From positions 442,800 to 506,799 of the forward strand of contig BCHX01000005.1 of assembly GCA_001599755.1 (NCBI GenBank): a stretch of 64,000 nt of DNA, given 5' to 3'. Positions within the stretch are counted from its first letter, which is position 1. Each line of letters begins with the position of its first letter. Below the pieces are notes generated by a model, which saw only the letters and a list, made by a program, of their open reading frames with translations, had not been told where the DNA came from and did no database searches. Shown here piece after piece: positions 1 to 10,706 of this stretch. This DNA comes from Gliomastix tumulicola (taxonomy: Eukaryota; Ascomycota; Sordariomycetes; Hypocreales; Bionectriaceae). The position numbers were made by a program, and so were the translations under genes.

Positions 1-1458
1 CAGCAGCGGACGCGACGCCGTTGACAGATGAACAGCGTCGCTGCTTGAAGGCCGAATTCATCGAATCCATCGACAGGGACGCCGTCTGCGCTCTCGCCAG
101 CCGCCACAACGGGGGCTTGCCGTGCTTCCTGCATGACATACCCCCAACAGCCAACGGGAGCTTCAACGTCTGCTTCTTTATTAGATTCTACACCCAGCCA
201 GAGTGGACACAATGGGTCGTGCGGGTGCCCATCGAGCCTGTCCTGCACCGGACGTGGGAAAAGGTGCAGAGCGAAGTGTGCACACTGCAGTAAGGTCCTC
301 AGGCGCTCGCTCCCCTGACCAAGTGGTCTCAACTGAATCCTCGCCATTCCCCCTTCGCACTCTTTCACAGCGTAGCTGACGCTATCCAGATACGTTCGAG
401 AGCATACGGCCATCCCCGTTCCCCAAGTCTACGCATACGGTCGGGCCCGACTTCGACATACTGAATCAGCAGAGGAAACACCCTACATCATCATGGAGCG
501 AATGAGTGGCCGACCGCTAGGAGTTCCAAAATTCATGGTGAGCACGCCAGAGGCTCAACAGCACTTATACGCGGACCTCATCACCATTTTAGCTCAGCTT
601 CGACAACTCGAGTTTGACGCGGCCGGCTCGCTTATACCCGCTGACCAGGTTCAATGGTTTCACGTGCCAGACTGGCTAAGGGCTCTTGGGTTTTCCCGGT
701 CCTTATCACACAAGCCAGCCATCGTTGATGCCATCTCGATACCCGTCAATGAGCTCTATCTCCAAGGAGGTCGCACCTTGCCATCGCAGAACCCTGTTCC
801 CAAAACCACGACTGAATTCATTGACAGAGGGCACCGTCTGCTCCGAGATACCTACCTGATGCCAAGTCAAGACTTAGACGAGGCAAACGCACAAGTTGAG
901 GTCTTTGCCCATCACATTCTGCAGCATCAGCAGCCTCAGGAATATCATGACGGTCAGCCGGAGAAATTTGTCCTCTCGCATACGGACCTTCGCCTAGCCA
1001 ACATCTTAGTGGATGATGAGCTCCATATACAGGGCATTATTGATTGGGAGTGGGCTGTTACAGTTCCTGCTGCTTTTTTTAACCCGCCGTCCTGGGTTCT
1101 GGAGTCCGAAAAGGTGCTGGCTGAATTTCGTGCTGTGTTGGGATCATTAGCAACTCATAACCCGCTGGTAGCGCAGCTCCAGCAGCAGTGGCTACCCCCT
1201 GACGGGGATGACACTCATCTGACCCAGGATATGGCGTGCATATTTGAGAATCCGTACAGCCTAAGAAGTATCTTCTATAAATCCATCTACCCACGGCTGT
1301 TTGATGTACCAAAGGCTGACGCTTTGCGTACATTCTTCCTGCAAGCAGAATGGCAGGAGGAGATCAAACGACGCGTTGAAAATTCGGAGCGCTATACGCA
1401 GTATCTCAAAGACAATAACTTGTACGAGGGTGACGCAGAACGAGAAGAACAGGCCTAG
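1..1458 (+). CDS. APH-like phosphotransferase family protein, 5' end off the window (copy 1)
   Basis: Two exons are seen: 3-289 (open from the left edge; the true start lies outside) and 390-1458, with a 100 bp intron (GTAAGG..CAG) splitting a Gln codon. The protein has the aminoglycoside/choline-kinase-like fold signature: a nucleotide-binding N-lobe, a Brenner-type motif HTDLRLAN near nt 979-1002 (catalytic Asp and metal-binding Asn) and IDWEWA near nt 1039 (second metal-binding Asp). Such proteins phosphorylate small molecules or are of unknown substrate; in fungi they form large variable families and there is no reason to assume antibiotic resistance here. It closely resembles the gene at 48970-50560, with the same intron position and phase. 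Its 3' end overlaps the convergent ORF 1406-1870. The family call is firm; the substrate is unknown. Confidence 0.85.
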
Positions 1459-1870
1459 AGCTGAGCGAAAAGGCAGTCCAAACTAGTGCGTGGCTCAAGG
1501 AGCTCAAAGAAAAATATTCAATTTCACTCAAGGGCAATAGGTACTTAGCCTCCTGCTCTTGTTGCTGCTTCTCCTGCTCCTGTAATTCATTGATCTTGGA
1601 CAATAACTCCCCAATAGCCTGTTCCTTTCTTATTCTGTCATTCTTGTACATTTTCAGCGTCTCTTCCTTTGTCTGGCCGGCATTTGGGTTCATTCCTCGC
1701 CGGTCCTTTGAGCTGGATCCCCTTTCAATCATTGCCTGGGCGTCAAGCGCAGATAGGTTGCTGATGAATTCATCAATCTCGGCGAGCTCTTTCATTTTCT
1801 CCGCGTGTTCGGCAATAACCACCGAGAGCCTCTTTCGAAGTTCGGCCAGGGTCATTCCATAACCGGCCAT
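1406..1870 (-). CDS. Small coiled-coil hypothetical protein, convergent to APH copy 1
   Basis: A 154-residue ORF starting at ATG 1870. Residues 5-115 are charged and helical, with a predicted coiled coil around LLSKINELQEQEKQQQEQE. The last 35 or so residues lie over and just past the 3' end of the APH gene and look less protein-like, so the functional product may be shorter. I do not recognise a family. A degraded ORF of similar size and heptad-like character sits in the same convergent position behind APH copy 2 (50592-50908), which favours this being a real gene. Function unknown; a partner role for the APH protein is only a guess from the arrangement. Confidence 0.45.
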   Translation of the reverse strand: MAGYGMTLAELRKRLSVVIAEHAEKMKELAEIDEFISNLSALDAQAMIERGSSSKDRRGMNPNAGQTKEETLKMYKNDRIRKEQAIGELLSKINELQEQEKQQQEQEAKYLLPLSEIEYFSLSSLSHALVWTAFSLSSRPVLLVLRHPRTSYCL

Positions 1871-2092
1871 GGTGTACCGTGTGAAACGAGTTAAGAACTG
1901 GGATCGATTCCGAGTGTTGTAGTTGTTTTTGTGAATGATGTTGTTGATTGCTGGAGAGGATAGTGCGCAGAGTGGTCGGCGAGGAGAAGACGGGAGAGCA
2001 GACGCATGTTTATCATTATTACCGACTCCTTATATTTCTACGCGTGCTGCCTATCACTATATCTTCCACTTGCAACCTAATAGTTCGTAAAG

Positions 2093-3268
2093 TTATTCTT
2101 CTACCCTAATTTCATCGTACATCTTCCTCAGTATATACCATAGTCTCCGTGCTGTTTCCTCGCCCTTATGTGTGTCTAAGCTGATTATCTCATACTCAAT
2201 CACAACCTCATCTCTTGCCATTTCTTGACCTGGCCTCTCCAGATTCCTCAAAAACCGTGGCGATATCGACGCCCGGTACATGTATGCTGTCTGAGCCCTG
2301 GACTCCGCTAGTCCAAGTGCGAACACCGTCCTCGCTCCGCTCTCTGCCTCCTGGTCCCGCCCATTAACCTTCTTCGCCCAAGCCGCGGCTTGTGCTTGTG
2401 CATTGCCAATTAACACACCCGCCACGTAAGGGTCCTCAGGCCCCAACGCTGGCTGCATCGCCTCCGCTGCCCTTTTTCTGCCCTCCTGCCCCGACCGCCC
2501 ACCCCGACCACGGTGCCGTTTTCTCACGTAGTCCTCCCGCCATTGGCGTACCACCTCGAGGTTAATGGACGTCACAGACGGCCAGTTCTGTTCCTTTCCG
2601 AACACTCCGTGTGTCCTCATCACGTCCACACACTGTCCTCCAATCCACAGCTCCACCCCATCACCTTTGCCCTTCCCAGCCTCGCTACTCGGTCGGCCTT
2701 CACCTCTCCTGCTAATTCATTAGCACTGCGCCACACTAGCCGCTCCCCAAGGCACTTACCCTGCCTTCACCAGGCCGATATTGCTCAGGAGTTCTTCCGC
2801 CGCCAACTTCTGCACTTTTAAGCCGCATGAGCTCAACTGCTTTGTGGCTCTCAGCCAGTCTTTGTCATTCCACTCATGGCTAGGCGTCACTTCTCCGCCA
2901 CGGACTCGATCGCTCGCCGCACCATTTGTCTCCCCAATCCTTTGTTGATCCGGCGCTGGCCCTTTGAACACAATAGATAGGCATTGCATGTGATCGCCCG
3001 TCCACGCGAGTGTCGGCACCCATAGCTGCTTCCTCCGGGTCTGGACAAGACCGTAGACTGAGCCTGGCGCAGCCTGGCGCCTGAATCGTGTGGTTCGTTG
3101 CGGACTGCCTGCTGGAGGCTGCTCCCGCTTCATGTCCAGGGAACATTTCGCTAGCGGACCATCCATTGAGTCGGCCTTTCTCTTCGGTGCCAATCGGGTG
3201 GGGCTCTCAAGCTCCTTCTTCATAGCCGCCTCTGCCGCTTCTGATCGCGACGACGTAGGCAAGTCCAT
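2093..3268 (-). CDS. Unknown fungal protein, two exons
   Basis: Exon 1 is 3268-2760 and exon 2 is 2711-2093, joined across a 48 bp intron (GTAAGT..TTAG) that keeps the frame and gives a 375-residue protein from ATG 3268. The N-terminal half is basic and low complexity with a nuclear-localisation-like stretch (APKRKADS). The C-terminal half is more ordered: a segment PYVAGVLIGNAQAQAAAW, then a hydrophobic core with TAYMYRASISPRFLRNL and a hydrophobic/charged tail. This layout resembles a recurrent uncharacterised fungal protein type found in accessory DNA, but I cannot name a domain. No catalytic motif is visible. The clean intron and long open frame support a real gene; function unknown. Confidence 0.6.
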
Positions 3269-3612
3269 TGCGTCCGCCTAAGGATGACCGTCTCGTCAGA
3301 ATCCGACCTGTCATTGCAATGTTTTCGATCGAGGTTGTACTGGCATGTGGTCCCCCACTTTAAAATAAAAGGGGGATTATGTAATCGTCGTACTACAGGC
3401 TACATCAACGCTCACGTGAGCCTTGGTCCGCTGAGGCATATCTTTAATTTCGGGCTCATTCGAGCATTGCTTTGTTTTGTAGATGAAGGCATTCCTCAAT
3501 CCGATGTGATAGGATTACGTTGACCCCTTGAGGCGACCTGCATGATACTTTTGTCCCTCTTAATTGTGTAGGCTCACTCTAAAACGAGGCGTCTGCTAGT
3601 CGACCGGAAACG
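3269..3612. other. Intergenic, no gene seen
   Basis: About 340 bp between the unknown gene on the minus strand and the next plus-strand ORF. Only a 79-codon ORF without protein-like composition is present; this may contain the divergent promoters. Confidence 0.5.
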
Positions 3613-3939
3613 ATGCATGCAACGTACGCCGCTCGGTCTCACGAGGACCTATTAGCATTAGCATCCTTGTCTGGCGAACCGTTCGGTCCCTCCCTGCTGG
3701 CGAGCCTTACCGATGCCGAATTGAGCCGCTCTGCCAGTAACTGGGGGCCCCGCCACCTCGTCCCCTTCAGGCTACTTACTCAGCCTGAATCGTCCTTCTT
3801 GAGCGCGTTCAGGGTCGACCATCGCCAGTCATGCCCCGCCTGCATCCCAAGCAATCCATCGTCACAGACTTTGAATCAAGAGAGCGTTGAGGCGCTACTG
3901 CAAGACGTTAAACCTGAGCTTTTGCAACAGACCGAGTAA
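3613..3939 (+). CDS. Hypothetical ORF, same frame as the following ORF
   Basis: A 108-codon ORF from ATG 3613 to TAA 3937-3939. It is Ser/Leu-rich with no recognised domain. The next ORF (to 4629) is in the same reading frame, so only this single TAA separates them. The stop lies in GAGTAAATA, which contains a plausible splice donor, but I could not find an acceptor that restores the frame. It is either an independent small gene or the 5' part of a gene interrupted by a nonsense mutation. Confidence 0.3.
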   Translation: MHATYAARSHEDLLALASLSGEPFGPSLLASLTDAELSRSASNWGPRHLVPFRLLTQPESSFLSAFRVDHRQSCPACIPSNPSSQTLNQESVEALLQDVKPELLQQTE

Positions 3940-4050
3940 ATATTGCTACAAGCTGTAGGTGGGCCTTTTTGGGTCTCACTCGCGCAGGCATGCCATCCGG
4001 AAAGGCTTGACGAATCCAGAACCTATTCTCAACGCGAAAGACGACCCACG

Positions 4051-4629
4051 ATGAATCCAGACTACGTTGACTCCTCTATCGTCATTCAGGGCTCATCTTC
4101 TCCTACCCTGCCTTCCTCGTCCGATTACGAAGACGACGCTTCCAGGGAGATCGACGAGGATGAAAATGAGGACCGTCGCCAGATCCCTGAAGAGATAGCC
4201 GTTCGTCTAGTTACTGAATTCAGTCGCTACGTCTTGCAGTACTGCCTTATCCAAGATGATAATTCCATCGAATTTCGCCCACGTATTGAGCGTTGGCGAA
4301 CCAAGACTACCATCGCCAACGTCGACAACATAACGTGTGAAGACGACGGCGGCTTATGCAAGTTCGAAAAGACCTTTCGAGGCTGGGTCAGAGCGCATCC
4401 TTTCCTAGCCTTGTTTGAGGGAAAACGGGCTTTCCGACACCTCCAGGTGGATCCGAAGTCAGGGGAGAGTAGTCCCATCGTCTCAAACCATACCTTGGCT
4501 CAGTATCTAGCGGAGGCCGTCATCACCTGGCGAGAGAACACGATTTTACTCAGAAGAGAGTCCGTACCCATATTGCCCCCCCCCCCCCCGGATCCCGCTC
4601 CCTCGGTGCCCCCTGTAGCAAAATACTGA
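4051..4629 (+). CDS. Hypothetical acidic protein
   Basis: 192 residues from ATG 4051; the open frame extends upstream to 3943 without another ATG. The N-terminus is Ser-rich and acidic (SSSDYEDDASREIDEDENED), followed by a more ordered segment of about 130 residues with aromatic and charged residues, and a poly-Pro tail encoded by a run of 14 cytosines at about 4577. No known domain is recognised. A separate ORF at 4676-4882 with protein-like composition (CHFHFGDHYEEYLDA) may be a further exon, but no convincing donor/acceptor pair was found. Confidence 0.4.
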   Translation: MNPDYVDSSIVIQGSSSPTLPSSSDYEDDASREIDEDENEDRRQIPEEIAVRLVTEFSRYVLQYCLIQDDNSIEFRPRIERWRTKTTIANVDNITCEDDGGLCKFEKTFRGWVRAHPFLALFEGKRAFRHLQVDPKSGESSPIVSNHTLAQYLAEAVITWRENTILLRRESVPILPPPPPDPAPSVPPVAKY

Positions 4630-4882
4630 CGGTGCCGCCATTAGTGTTTTCATCATCGCCATAAGCAATACCTTCTTGCGAATCTGCCACTTTCACTTCG
4701 GGGATCATTATGAGGAATATCTCGATGCCAGTGCAGCAGATCAGGACCGTCTAATCAACGACGCTACTAAAGATACGTGCGTCCACCTGCAATACACGAA
4801 ATGGTTTAACTTGGAGAAGAAAAGTGGTAGAAAGGCAGGGCTTTGTCATATACTGGCTCTTCTGAGGTGGCACCACAAGTAA

Positions 4883-6095
4883 GAAGAGGCAGAGGGGGCA
4901 GAAGATAGCAAGGACTGGACAAATCCCACAACCATCAAACTGGCCCTTTGATATAATTCCCATGAAAGCGGCCTATATTGACCTTTCCTACGGGGTTTAA
5001 ATATCTAGCGTAACTTCGGCCCCTTCCAACCTCTTTCACGAACGTCATCACTTCTCCCGTCAGCCTGCGCAGCCCTACACAACCACCGGCCTACCAAGTT
5101 CTCGCCCTAGCCCGCTATCGTTTCTCTCCCGCACGCTTGAATGCCTTCTCATCTTCTCTCCAGGTCCGCTCAAAAGAAATCCATCTCGTCGTCGCCTCCG
5201 CCGCCATCCGAATGCTACCCTTTTGTCCCCTGGGACGGCTCAGCTCGAAGGCCAGTCGGACAGATCGTCGTCAGCAGCTTGTGTAATCCCTTCCTACTAT
5301 TGGCTAGTACGCTATGTTTCTTGTGTAGATGTGTGGTGACTCGCGAGTCGGCCGTCGATATTGCGCAGCGATAGCCAGCATAACCGCAGATGAGTACGTG
5401 ATAGTCAGTCTTTGTCTAGCTTCCTCCATAATGGCGAGCTGCCAGGTGTTAGAAGACCGACGACGCCTGAGAGCAAAAGTTTAGAGATGATGAATAGTGA
5501 ATAACCCGCACGGGGCTACAGACATGATGGATGTAACTTCACGAGATTAGGAAGTCTAGGTCTAGTAAGACCCTCTTGAAGCAGAGGACAAGGAAACTGT
5601 AATTTCATGAAGTTTTTCACTCCATGGTCGCTGCACAAAAGTTATAACGCCCCTGCCGAACATACAGATGAAAGCCAGGTAGTGTAATAAAGTACTACAC
5701 ACCCTTTATACAGTAGAGTAGGAATCGACCGTTCTTCCCCTCGCGTTAATGCCTAGGGCTGTCGACGCAGGCCGTGAATGTCAGGGTGACTGAGAGACCT
5801 AGTCCCAGCGCGCTCGACCGCATAACAGCCTCGGATAGGATGACTCACGTATATTTGCGTGGCACTGGCCCCCTTAAACTCCACAAAGACTGAGTATGTG
5901 CCGCCGTCCCCACGGCGTTCTCAGGTTAGCTAGACGACTCGCCCATGACCGGATGAGGGGAAGTTCTTAGAGCAACATCGCAGCTCATCACGAGAGCTGA
6001 ATCAGGTCGGAACCTTTGTTGGCGCCACTGGACGTACAAACACACAGTAATGGAAACATGTGACTTCTCGTGTAGAATAGACACCCGATTATACA
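4883..6095. other. Gene-poor stretch
   Basis: 1.2 kb without an ORF of convincing composition; the largest (5141-5374) is 77 codons and low complexity. No RNA gene, repeat array or transposon end was seen. Confidence 0.5.
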
Positions 6096-6797
6096 TTAGG
6101 TGCCTTGTTGGAGCCTGTATTCACCATTAATGAGTTCTATGCCTTCATACCAAGGGGTTTCGCCGGTATCCCATCTATACACAGCTTCGTCTTCCTCTGC
6201 ATAGGAAGCATCTGGCCAGTGGCAGCTGGGATGAGCTCTCTCATATTTCTCATTCATGTCCTTGACGAACGTGTGGATTGTCTGCAAGATATCCTCGACT
6301 GTTCCCCGAATGGCGACCTGGGCAGTCTTGTCTCCGCCACGGTCATACACTCTCAATTGTACTGGTTTACGCAGTACGACCCGAGACCGCAGGATTGGAG
6401 GCAAAGGGACGGCCCGTGCAAGCGCCGGATTATATAGTCTTGCCGTCCCAGGCGGCTTCAGGATATTCCAACTGATGTCGCTTAGTAGCCTTAAGTTGTC
6501 TGATTCAACAGTACGCTCCGCCTCACGCGGGCCACTCTGGCTAGATCTCCAGTATAGCTTCCGAAGAACATGGATGGCTCGGTCATTCGCCAGATCTAGG
6601 GTAGGCAAGATCCATGTGTGCGGTCCGTCCGGCAAGAAAGGGATGGAAGCTTGCGGCCTGGGCTGGTGCCTGAGTGAGGGATCAATGACGGGGACGGGCA
6701 AAAGTTGTCGTCGCGGACGGCGTCCCTCTGTCTCGGTGGTAGTCAAGACTGTACCTCTAGGGATGTGCCAGTTCCACGCCCCCTTGGCCGGCCTCAT
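6096..6797 (-). CDS. Hypothetical protein, single exon
   Basis: 233 residues from ATG 6797 to the stop at 6096. Pro- and Arg-rich N-terminal third, then a helical middle region (IHTFVKDMNEKYERAHPSCH) and an acidic aromatic C-terminus containing WDTGETPWYEGIELINGEY. The composition is protein-like and the opposite-strand ORFs over it are not. No known family, signal peptide or membrane segment is visible. It stands alone between gene-poor stretches in the left accessory region. Confidence 0.45.
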   Translation of the reverse strand: MRPAKGAWNWHIPRGTVLTTTETEGRRPRRQLLPVPVIDPSLRHQPRPQASIPFLPDGPHTWILPTLDLANDRAIHVLRKLYWRSSQSGPREAERTVESDNLRLLSDISWNILKPPGTARLYNPALARAVPLPPILRSRVVLRKPVQLRVYDRGGDKTAQVAIRGTVEDILQTIHTFVKDMNEKYERAHPSCHWPDASYAEEDEAVYRWDTGETPWYEGIELINGEYRLQQGT

Positions 6798-9221
6798 ATA
6801 TCGGCCTCACTCTACGTGGTGTGCCAGTTTCACCCCTTTGAAGTGGTGTGGCAGGCGGACGTCGTTGATCGAGGCAGATTCCGGCTGAGACCTCGTTGCC
6901 ACAGACATGCCCCGTCGACTAAGGAAGGGCACGACCCTTTCCAGCATATAGACCTAGAAGCTGGAGGGCTAGGACTGTCTGCGGCTCCCCTGATAGCAAG
7001 CCCTTACTCGGAGCAAGGGCTTCACGCGGCTGCAGGGCACCCCGGGCTGGTGAGTTACGAGTACGCAGGCCTGGCTGATCGCAGCTGATTCTGGCCATCA
7101 CGACGAGAATCCTGAACAGTGCGGCGTATAGGCCTTATGTGCCCCTCCTCACCATCGTGACGGCTGTGGACACGAGATGCGTCCCAGACGGGCGTATCGT
7201 AGGGACGTCGCCGACGGGGCTACATGAGGGGTCGTGGCGCCAGAGCCCCTGCTGCTGTTCTACAGTACAGCAAGTGTGATGGCCTTACACCATCTCGGAG
7301 CCCTGCCGCCAAGCGTCCAGCAGATGCATGGCACCTGGATCCCGCTAGCTGGAGCACGGTCTACAACGGCTCAGAAATCGTGAGATCCTGCCAGCGTATT
7401 CCTTGGGAAATATGCCCAAAAAGATTCCACAGCGTCACGCTACGTCTTGCCATCAAGCGGACTCAAAGTGGCGTAGAGGCGGGCTGGAAATAGATATCCA
7501 TGCATGAAATATGTGTAGAATAGTGTACTAGGGGCAAGGGGGTTTTGGTCGCTGAGTATTAAAGGATGAATATGTCTGGGCTGACACCTGTTGTATTGAC
7601 AAACGTAGCAGCGCTGAACTCCAAGAAGCCATCAACTCCATGTATCACTGGTACCAAAAGTCTGGAGTCTGCTATGCCTACCTCGCCGACACATGGAGAT
7701 GAGACTACCAGCTGCATTTCCTAGCAATTGTGCCAGTCGTCCTTTGAACGTCGGCCTATGCACCCGTCCAACGCAGCTGGACGACATATATCTCTCCCTC
7801 GTCGTAGCGCATAGAATGAGCCTCCAGCGCTGTCGGAGCGCTAGGGCAGCAAGAAAATCACAAACCCGCCGGACGTGAAGCTTCTTCGGGAATGATCTCA
7901 GCTGCATTTATCATGGCTGGGACTTCGGCGGAACTTCTGATTGACAATTTCGCTTAGGGTTACTACAAGATGCTTCACGGCTCTGGTTACCAGGAGCAGA
8001 AGAAGGTAGACTTTGGCTAGTCCCTTCCCTTCGCTACCATCCCATTCTTTATTGAGGAGGGGATGAGGAAATCCTGGGGATGACGAGGGTGGAGGGGCAG
8101 AAGAGTCATTACTTGCTGGCTAAGCATCTACTGGAGGGCTGCATTCATACCACAATTGGGAGTCGTATAGTTATGTTTGCTATCACGGTAACTTGTTCTT
8201 TCCGAGGCGTTGGTCTTGGGTGAGGTTGGCTTTTAGGTTCATGGCGGCCGCGGCGGCCTTGGCATTCCCAGTGGGAGCCCGGCTGGGAGTCGGGGGCGGC
8301 GTGTTGCGACCCCTTCGATGACGGACCTTCCAGACCACACCCTTCAACACATGCGCCTGAAAATCCTGAATCATGCATTCCTCACCGTAGTAATGGCTGC
8401 AGCAGGCGGCGGCAAGAACCCCCAGCTCCGAGGGGAAAATGAAGCAATGAAAAAAAAAACCGAACGTTGGGAAGGAGCGCAAAGTTAGTTTCGCACCCAG
8501 GCCCCGTACGATGAGCGCGGCACCGTACCCCCCCAGTGCCCCCCAGTGCCCCCCACCGCATTCCACCGCATCCCACCGCATCCCACCGCATCCTACTTAC
8601 ACCTTTCCAACCAGCGCCGGTGCATGGCGATTTCTCGTCAGCCGACGTCACAAAATATCGCATTCTAGGCCACGAGTCACTGTCCTCGCAGCACCGGGAA
8701 GAAGTGTCGCGTGCCTCGGTCCCCCAGCGAGCGGTGGACACACACAAAAACCGCTGCCACGAGTTGGGCGTCATTAGCCGTTGTAAGTTTTCTTCCCTCA
8801 CCGGCAAAAGCGCTTGCCCTAAAAAATCCGCCTCAAAGCCCCGCCGTTGAAGCTGCAAGGTGTTCTGCCACCGCTCCGGACGCTGGGGTTGGATACACAT
8901 CCTGGACTTCATTCATGCTGTGTGGCATGCGTTTTGGTGTACCGGAACGCAATGCAAAATTGTCACCTAATACGTTAACTAACGCCGCATCGCATCGCAT
9001 CTCAGCAGATCGGGGCCTCCTAGTTGGTTGGTCTCGCTTACAAGTTCCGGGGATCTATTACCCGCCCATCTTCAAACGTTTCTGGACTCTCTCTGGGTCC
9101 AGGCTGCCGTGCGATTGGACGTCCCTACCTTGCATGGTTCGCGCGCGCCCCCTCTTCAAATCCTTGAGGGGGTCTCGGGATATACGTACTGCAAGCCACG
9201 GCGACAGAAAGACGAACCACA
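6798..9221. other. Gene-poor stretch with a short minisatellite
   Basis: 2.4 kb with only short overlapping ORFs on both strands, none with a recognisable domain. It includes the 10-bp repeat cluster at 8533-8593 and a short GCATC run near 8985-9001. The last few hundred bases are the likely promoter of TRM44. Confidence 0.5.
8533..8593. repeat. 10-bp tandem repeat cluster
   Basis: Two copies of a cagtgccccc-type unit run directly into about four copies of accgcatccc. Both units are 10 bp and C-rich on this strand. It lies in non-coding DNA about 630 bp upstream of TRM44. Confidence 0.7.
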
Positions 9222-10706
9222 ATGGTTTACGCACCGGAGAAACCCCTGCCAGGATCCGGCCCTGCTTTTCACGATGCCGCAGGTGATGTCTGGGCGGAAA
9301 TGTACCGCCATGCATGTACATTTGGACCAGAGGTGTTCATGAGCAAGATGATGAATGTCATCAAGAACCCCAACCTCAACACGTCCTGGCTGTTCCGTGC
9401 CGATATTCTTTACGACGATAGCGTCCAAGCCCGGATCGGTCATGCTGACGGCAGCAACAACACCCAGCCTCGAGTGAGGGAGATCGTCAACATCAGCCGG
9501 CAGCGGATACTCGTCCGGACCCTGGTCCCAAGGAATCCCCAGAGAGATGCACCCATGAACCAGACCTGCACCTTCCACCAGTCCGTGGACGATGACGACA
9601 ACTCAATAAACACCCTCATCATCTACATTCCTCACATTGATGATGCTGATGACTTTCCTTTTTACCACCCCCAGGTCAGAGGCATTGGTCACTTACACAC
9701 ATGGGATCCGTCATTGGACGCTGGAACTGTTTCCGTTCATTTCCTGCCATTTCCCGGGGACTCTCTTGAGGACACCAAGATCGATCGCACAGCCTATCAC
9801 CTGCTGCAGCTGATCTACAAGCACGGCCAAAGCGGTGGCTATATCAAGAGAGTCTACCACGATCTTATTCTACCCCAGGCCAGATTCCAGGACCGTTTTG
9901 CTCAGCTCAAGACCAGATACGCTCGATCTCTCGTCAAGTCGTGGGCCGAAGTCACGGATCCCGAGAAGCACGTCTTCGAGGACCTGAGCATCGCCGCATT
10001 TCTCATCGAGCTCTGGGCCGACATGTACCGTGGGACCGAGTTCCCGGGCTTCGTGGACATTGGCTGCGGCAACGGTCTGCTGGTCTACATCCTCAACCGG
10101 GAAGGCTTCTCCGGCTGGGGGTTTGATGCCAGGCGCCGCGCATCCTGGACGGCGTACGAGACGGCTCAGCCATCCTCGCCAGGCGGCACATCACTGGAGC
10201 AGAGGCTACTCTTGCCGTACATCATCCCCGACGACGACGGCGACTCCAGCGAAGAAGCAATACCCTCCGCCAGCACCCACGACGGCAGATTCCCGCCCGG
10301 CACCTTCATCATATCCAATCACGCAGATGAGCTTACGCCTTGGACCCCGATCCTTGCCGCTGGATCAGACTGCCCGTTCATCATGATCCCCTGCTGCAGC
10401 CACGACCTGTCCGGCGCCAAGTACCGAGCACCACCGCCCAAGGACAAGTCCAAGGGCATATCGACCTACGCCTCCCTGGTAGCCTGGGCCACCCAGATCG
10501 CCCAAGACTGCGGGTTTACGGTCGAGACTGAAATGCTACGGATCCCTAGCACTCGCAACGCGGGGCTCCTGGGGAGAAGAAGAAGAAGGAGAGCGGCGAG
10601 CGAATCGCCAGTGGATCTAGAGGCGATACTGGCCAAGTATGGCGGTGCAGGAGGCTATCGAGCCACTGTAGCCAAGCTACTCAAGACAGGGCCGCGAGGC
10701 CACTAG
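9222..10706 (+). CDS. TRM44: tRNA (uracil-O2-)-methyltransferase TRM44
   Basis: A single-exon gene of 494 residues. TRM44 makes 2'-O-methyluridine at position 44 of tRNA-Ser using S-adenosylmethionine, in the cytoplasm. Family signatures seen here: LIKNPN-type segment MNVIKNPNLNTSWLFRADI-like start at residues 45-62, the SAM-binding loop FVDIGCGNGLLVYIL near residue 279, the following GWGFDARRRASW, and a C-terminal block with PFIMIPCCSHDLSGAKYR. The start at ATG 9222 fits, because family members also begin a few dozen residues before the first conserved block. The C-terminus has an Arg run (GRRRRRRAAS). No intron is needed. Downstream DNA is a purine-rich repeat region. Confidence 0.9.
   Translation: MVYAPEKPLPGSGPAFHDAAGDVWAEMYRHACTFGPEVFMSKMMNVIKNPNLNTSWLFRADILYDDSVQARIGHADGSNNTQPRVREIVNISRQRILVRTLVPRNPQRDAPMNQTCTFHQSVDDDDNSINTLIIYIPHIDDADDFPFYHPQVRGIGHLHTWDPSLDAGTVSVHFLPFPGDSLEDTKIDRTAYHLLQLIYKHGQSGGYIKRVYHDLILPQARFQDRFAQLKTRYARSLVKSWAEVTDPEKHVFEDLSIAAFLIELWADMYRGTEFPGFVDIGCGNGLLVYILNREGFSGWGFDARRRASWTAYETAQPSSPGGTSLEQRLLLPYIIPDDDGDSSEEAIPSASTHDGRFPPGTFIISNHADELTPWTPILAAGSDCPFIMIPCCSHDLSGAKYRAPPPKDKSKGISTYASLVAWATQIAQDCGFTVETEMLRIPSTRNAGLLGRRRRRRAASESPVDLEAILAKYGGAGGYRATVAKLLKTGPRGH

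Noticed and set aside
1..9000. Starship or other large transposon carrying the left accessory genes
   Set aside because: No tyrosine-recombinase captain-type gene or element ends could be recognised.
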